DNA from: an uncultured Acetatifactor sp. | GTDB lineage: Bacteria > Bacillota > Clostridia > Lachnospirales > Lachnospiraceae | Assembly (NCBI GenBank): GCA_910587555.1 | Contig: CAJULV010000075.1 | Span: 1-17,064, forward strand | Direction of reading: 5' to 3' | DNA: 17,064 nucleotides | Made by a program: the position numbers and the translations under genes | The notes under the pieces: model-generated | Database searches by the model: none | Told to the model about the DNA's origin: nothing | What the model saw: only the letters and a program-made list of their open reading frames with translations | Shown here: positions 14,329 through 17,064 of the stretch, piece by piece | Layout of the letters: every line of letters starts with the position of its first letter | How positions within the stretch are numbered: the stretch's first letter is position 1

Positions 14329-14391
14329 GGCGAAGGAGCGGATTTTGTAACGATCGGTAAAAGCATACAGGATGCAGAAAGGAGAAAACAT

Positions 14392-15003
14392 ATGTGTGAA
14401 TGCGGGATTCGGATTCCTGATGAAATGTATTTTTCATCACCGAGCGATATCAAAACCGAATATCTTTCGGCGGAAGTGACGGGCCATGTGTTTATGTCTC
14501 CGTGGATTGGTATTTCTTCTTTATTCGTCATTGACACACACAGGGAGGTTTGGGACTATTTTCGGAAAGCTCTGCTCTCCCGGCGTATGGAACTGTTATC
14601 CAGCAATTATAATATCGACTACGATGAATGGGAAATTCAGGAGCCGGACAGGTTAGGCTGTCCTTTCAGGGAAGCGCATCTGCGGCACAATGTGGAAGCA
14701 TTTGCGCATGTGCAGCCACTGCGGTCCCTCTCGTCCGGATTTATCTATAAACTGGATGTATCAGGAATAAAGGAAGAATTACAGCTTTATGTCACACAGG
14801 ATGCGGACCGGGAGCTTGTGTATACGGGAAAGGAAAAAATCCCTATTATCGATAAGATCCCTCATACCATTCGCTGGGAGCTGTCCTACAGGGAGGATTT
14901 GGCCTGGCAGGGGAAGCTCTCTGCTCGGGACCTGGATTCGGGCGAGGTGCGAGAAGTGTTTTCTTCAGATTTATGTCATGAGCGGTGTGAGGAAAGGCAT
15001 TAA
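14392..15003 (+). CDS. Unrecognised 203-residue protein
   Basis: I do not recognise this protein. It is soluble, with no signal peptide or membrane helix. Notable segments are the N-terminal CxC (MCECGIRIPDEMYFSS), TGHVFMSPWIGISSLFVID, and SGFIYKLDVSG. AAAGGAG (14381-14387) gives a strong RBS for the ATG at 14392. The last codons (EVFSSDLCHERCEERH) and the stop lie in the first unit of a 64-bp tandem repeat (14953-15144). The family's true C-terminus may therefore differ or have been copied downstream. It lies directly upstream of the Septu-like pair, so a defence-associated role is possible but unsupported. No terminator separates them. Confidence 0.6.
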   Translation: MCECGIRIPDEMYFSSPSDIKTEYLSAEVTGHVFMSPWIGISSLFVIDTHREVWDYFRKALLSRRMELLSSNYNIDYDEWEIQEPDRLGCPFREAHLRHNVEAFAHVQPLRSLSSGFIYKLDVSGIKEELQLYVTQDADRELVYTGKEKIPIIDKIPHTIRWELSYREDLAWQGKLSARDLDSGEVREVFSSDLCHERCEERH

Positions 15004-15144
15004 TGGGGAAGAGGGAGAGGTGCTTTCTTCAGATTTATGTCGTCAGCAGTGTGAGGAAAGGCATTAATGGGGAAGAGGGAGAGGTGCTTTCCCAGGGTTT
15101 TGTCGTGAGCTGCGTGAGGAAAGGCATTAACAGGGGAAGAAAAA
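14953..15144 (+). repeat. 64-bp tandem repeat, three copies, starting inside the 14392 gene
   Basis: Copies at 14953-15016, 15017-15080 and 15081-15144 share ...TTTCTTCAGATTTATGTC... and GTGAGGAAAGGCATTAA. The third is more diverged. Copy 1 encodes the last 16 residues and the stop of the 203-residue protein. Copies 2 and 3 hold the same tail and stop in shifted frames, because 64 is not a multiple of 3. The array ends about 40 nt before the ATPase start. Confidence 0.9.
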
Positions 15145-15184
15145 GAGACTCATCAACATGAATTTGGTGAAAGGGGAGACGCCT

Positions 15185-16264
15185 ATGGACAGGATTTTTA
15201 TTTCAGAACTGAAGATAGAGCATGTCAGGCATTTGAAGGATATCAGAATCCCTCTTTCCAATGATAAAATGAAGCATTTGATTTTGACCGGAAAGAACGG
15301 CAGCGGGAAGACCAGTGTTCTGGAGGCTTTAGGGCGGAATTTGAAGGAGGCGGTTTCCAATAGACAGAAGCTTGAAGAGCGAAACATTTTAAGTTATGAG
15401 CATCAGCTGCATATATTGCAAAAGATGGAAGAAAAGAGCTGTCAGGCCGAAGAACTGGAAAAATATATAGAAAATCTGAAAAAGCAACTGGCTGATACCT
15501 TAGCAGCGGGGATATCCTTGGAATTTAGCAAACCGACAGAAGCAGTAAGGTATTCTTATGAAAAGGGAGAATTTATTCTGGCTTATTACAAAGCGGAACG
15601 AATTTTTCAGGCGGATGTATCAAATCATATTGAAAAGGTTGAGCTGCAGGACAAGTACTCCATAACGGAAACTCCCAGGCGGGTATTTGTAAAGTATCTG
15701 GCAGATCTTAAAGTAACGGAAGCATTGGCCAGAAATAACGGGAAAAACGATAAGGCAGATTCCATCAAACGATGGTTCGATAGTTTTACAAATTTGCTGC
15801 GGAAGATATTCGGCGACGATTCACTGGAGCTGATTTTCGAGGAAGAAGGTTTTTCCTTCCGGATCAGGGAAAAGGGCAGGGAGCCATTTGATTTTAACAC
15901 ACTGTCAAGCGGATTTGCCGCCGTACTGGATATCGTACTGGATTTGATCGTCAGGATGGAAAAGAAAACGAACCGGTCCTTTGATTTCAATATCCCGGGG
16001 ATAGTACTGGTGGACGAAATCGAGACGCATCTGCACATAGAACTGCAGAAATCCGTCCTGGAGCTGCTGACAACGATATTTCCCAATATCCAGTTTATTG
16101 TTTCCACTCATTCGCCGTTTATCCTAAACAGCATACCGGAGACGGTAATCTATGACCTGGAGAATCATACGCTGGTGGAGAAGGGGTTGGCAGATATTCC
16201 CTATGGCGGGATTGTGGAGGGATATTTCCGTTCCAGTGAGATGTCAAAAACCTTGGAGGAGTAA
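15185..16264 (+). CDS. ptuA-like: Septu PtuA-like ABC-type ATPase, interrupted by an in-frame TAA
   Basis: The 359-residue product is an ABC/SMC-type ATPase of the AAA_15/AAA_21 kind. Walker A is GKNGSGKT (residues 36-43). A coiled-coil segment is at about 62-110. The ABC signature-like LSSG is near residue 240, Walker B/D-loop VLVDEIETHLH near 272, and the switch His in FIVSTHSPF near 307. No Toprim domain follows, so it is not an OLD nuclease. Together with the next HNH gene it matches Septu, in which PtuA and PtuB form an anti-phage complex. AAGGGGAG (15171-15178) supports ATG 15185 over 15158. The TAA at 16262-16264 lies in one continuous frame with a further 56 codons (FTRYKALVRK to LESREDI) that end at TGA 16433-16435, so the intact gene would encode 416 residues. 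The stop probably arose from CAA, AAA or GAA. Confidence 0.85.
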   Translation: MDRIFISELKIEHVRHLKDIRIPLSNDKMKHLILTGKNGSGKTSVLEALGRNLKEAVSNRQKLEERNILSYEHQLHILQKMEEKSCQAEELEKYIENLKKQLADTLAAGISLEFSKPTEAVRYSYEKGEFILAYYKAERIFQADVSNHIEKVELQDKYSITETPRRVFVKYLADLKVTEALARNNGKNDKADSIKRWFDSFTNLLRKIFGDDSLELIFEEEGFSFRIREKGREPFDFNTLSSGFAAVLDIVLDLIVRMEKKTNRSFDFNIPGIVLVDEIETHLHIELQKSVLELLTTIFPNIQFIVSTHSPFILNSIPETVIYDLENHTLVEKGLADIPYGGIVEGYFRSSEMSKTLEE

Positions 16265-16435
16265 TTTACAAGATACAAAGCGTTGGTCAGAAAGCAGGTT
16301 CTGACAGACAATGACTTCGAGGAAATAGCAGGATTGGAGATGTTTTTAAACGAAATACCGGACTATCTGGCCCTGAATATAACAACGGAATATCAGAGAC
16401 TGAAATTGGAACTGGAAAGCAGGGAGGATATCTGA
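16265..16435 (+). pseudogene. Separated C-terminal 56 codons of the PtuA-like ATPase
   Basis: In the same frame as 15185-16264, immediately after the TAA, 56 sense codons encode FTRYKALVRKQVLTDNDF, IAGLEMFLNEIPDYLAL and TTEYQRLKLELESREDI. The TGA at 16433-16435 overlaps the ATG of the HNH gene (TGATG). The charged helical style and the coupled end are those expected of a genuine PtuA C-terminus. An internal ATG (in GLEMFL) has only a poor RBS (GGATTGGAG), so independent translation is doubtful. Confidence 0.8.
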
Positions 16436-16947
16436 TGGTGAAGATCCAACGTTCTTTTCCGGCGCCTGCATCTCTGGAGACGGAGATCAGGAACCCTTCC
16501 GGGGGCAGCTATTCCGAGGCAGATGTGATTCAGCAGTTAAAGGAAGATTTCCACGATAAATGTTATATCTGCGAACTGAGAGAGCTTCAGGATCCGGAGG
16601 TGGAGCATTTGCTGCCCCATAAGAACAGAACTTATCCGGAGCGAGTATTTGACTGGAATAATCTGTTCTGGGCCTGCGGGCATTGCAATAAGGTGAAGAA
16701 TCAGCGAAAATATGATGAGGGAATCCTGGATTGCTGTAATCAGGACCCGGAAGAAGTGATTTCTTTCAGGCTTCAGGAAAACAAAGTCATTGTGGGAGCA
16801 AAAAACGCGGAGGACTCCACAGCTGTTTTGACAGCAATGCTGGTTGAGGAGGTTCTCAATCTGAAGAATACGGCAATGCGGGATTATAAAAGTGATTTTC
16901 GTTCTCCCTTTTCGGAATTGTGTATCCATATAAAAACGGGCTTATAA
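16435..16947 (+). CDS. ptuB-like: Septu PtuB-like HNH endonuclease
   Basis: This 170-residue protein has the zinc-stabilised HNH fold of TIGR02646/PtuB type. Zinc cysteines are Cys43 and Cys46 (CYIC) with Cys81 and Cys84 (CGHC). The catalytic His58 is in VEHLLPH and Asn76 in WNNLFWAC, followed by CNKVKNQ. In Septu, PtuB is the nuclease activated within the PtuA complex. The start ATG overlaps the stop of the ATPase frame (TGATG), and GGGAGG precedes it by about 7 nt, so it can be translated even if PtuA stops early. The C-terminus (YKSDFRSPFSELCIHIKTGL) looks shorter than the relatives I recall, which continue with a helical tail. No reverse transcriptase gene is present, so it is not an evident retron-Ec78-type locus. 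Confidence 0.85.
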   Translation: MVKIQRSFPAPASLETEIRNPSGGSYSEADVIQQLKEDFHDKCYICELRELQDPEVEHLLPHKNRTYPERVFDWNNLFWACGHCNKVKNQRKYDEGILDCCNQDPEEVISFRLQENKVIVGAKNAEDSTAVLTAMLVEEVLNLKNTAMRDYKSDFRSPFSELCIHIKTGL

Positions 16948-17015
16948 ATGTACATTGCAGGCAAAAATTTTATAATCAAGTATATAAATTGGTATTTATT
17001 AAGGAGAGCAAAACG

Positions 17016-17064
17016 ATGGATAAAGAATGGGAAAGATTATATGAAGAAGCAATGAGTGTTTTGA
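17016..17064 (+). CDS. Start of a further gene, cut by the window end
   Basis: AAGGAG (17001-17006) precedes ATG 17016. The sixteen visible residues are MDKEWERLYEEAMSVL. This opening recalls cytidine/blasticidin-type deaminases of Firmicutes, which often start M-x-K-x-W-x-x-L-Y-x-x-A, but the evidence is too short for a call. The AT-rich gap before it (16948-17000) may hold its own promoter, although no well-spaced pair was found. Confidence 0.4.
   Translation, partial: MDKEWERLYEEAMSVL

Noticed and set aside
15185..16947. Retron (Ec78-type) with ATPase and HNH effectors
   Set aside because: No reverse transcriptase or msr/msd-like region is present in the window; Septu fits better.

Overview
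Every gene in this window lies on the plus strand. The gene families suggest a spore-forming gut Firmicute of the Lachnospiraceae/Clostridia type: the sporulation regulator SpoIIID, a DUF4317 protein, an AAA-ATPase-like/PD-(D/E)XK protein, strong GGAGG ribosome binding sites and TTG/ATG starts. I did not compute composition, so the genus is left open.

Layout. 1-1323 is the 3' part of an AAA-ATPase-like/nuclease gene that is open at the window edge. 1373-1696 is spoIIID, with a good sigma-E-type promoter. 2083-3154 is a likely two-gene operon: a short DUF4317 protein and a half-size EamA membrane protein, ended by a terminator. 3367-4126 is a graveyard: a tyrosine recombinase with a frameshift and deletions, joined to the 3' end of a ferritin-like gene. 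A 42-bp tandem repeat follows. 4445-5482 encodes an XRE-type helix-turn-helix/TPR regulator with its own promoter and a strong terminator. 5913-7493 is a cardiolipin synthase. 7878-8936 is argC, preceded by ARG-box-like operators, one of which covers the -35 element. A NUDIX hydrolase follows.

9440-9691 is an unusual structured region. A 64-bp leader containing a small hairpin, the RBS and a start codon is present twice, with a 65-nt hairpin between the copies. The second copy drives a flavin split-barrel protein that is translationally coupled to a radical SAM protein; a GH105 glycoside hydrolase comes next. 12460-12712 is a 49-bp tandem repeat, then a NudC-like NUDIX protein, a small DUF6985-like protein, a GNAT acetyltransferase and an unrecognised 203-residue protein. 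The 3' end of that last gene is the first copy of a 64-bp tandem triplication.

The most notable system is at 15185-16947: a two-gene Septu-like (PtuA/PtuB) anti-phage module, made of an ABC-type ATPase and an HNH nuclease. The ATPase frame is interrupted by one in-frame TAA. The same frame then stays open for 56 more codons and ends in a TGATG overlap with the HNH gene. The module therefore looks recently inactivated, read through, or split. The last 49 bases start another gene.
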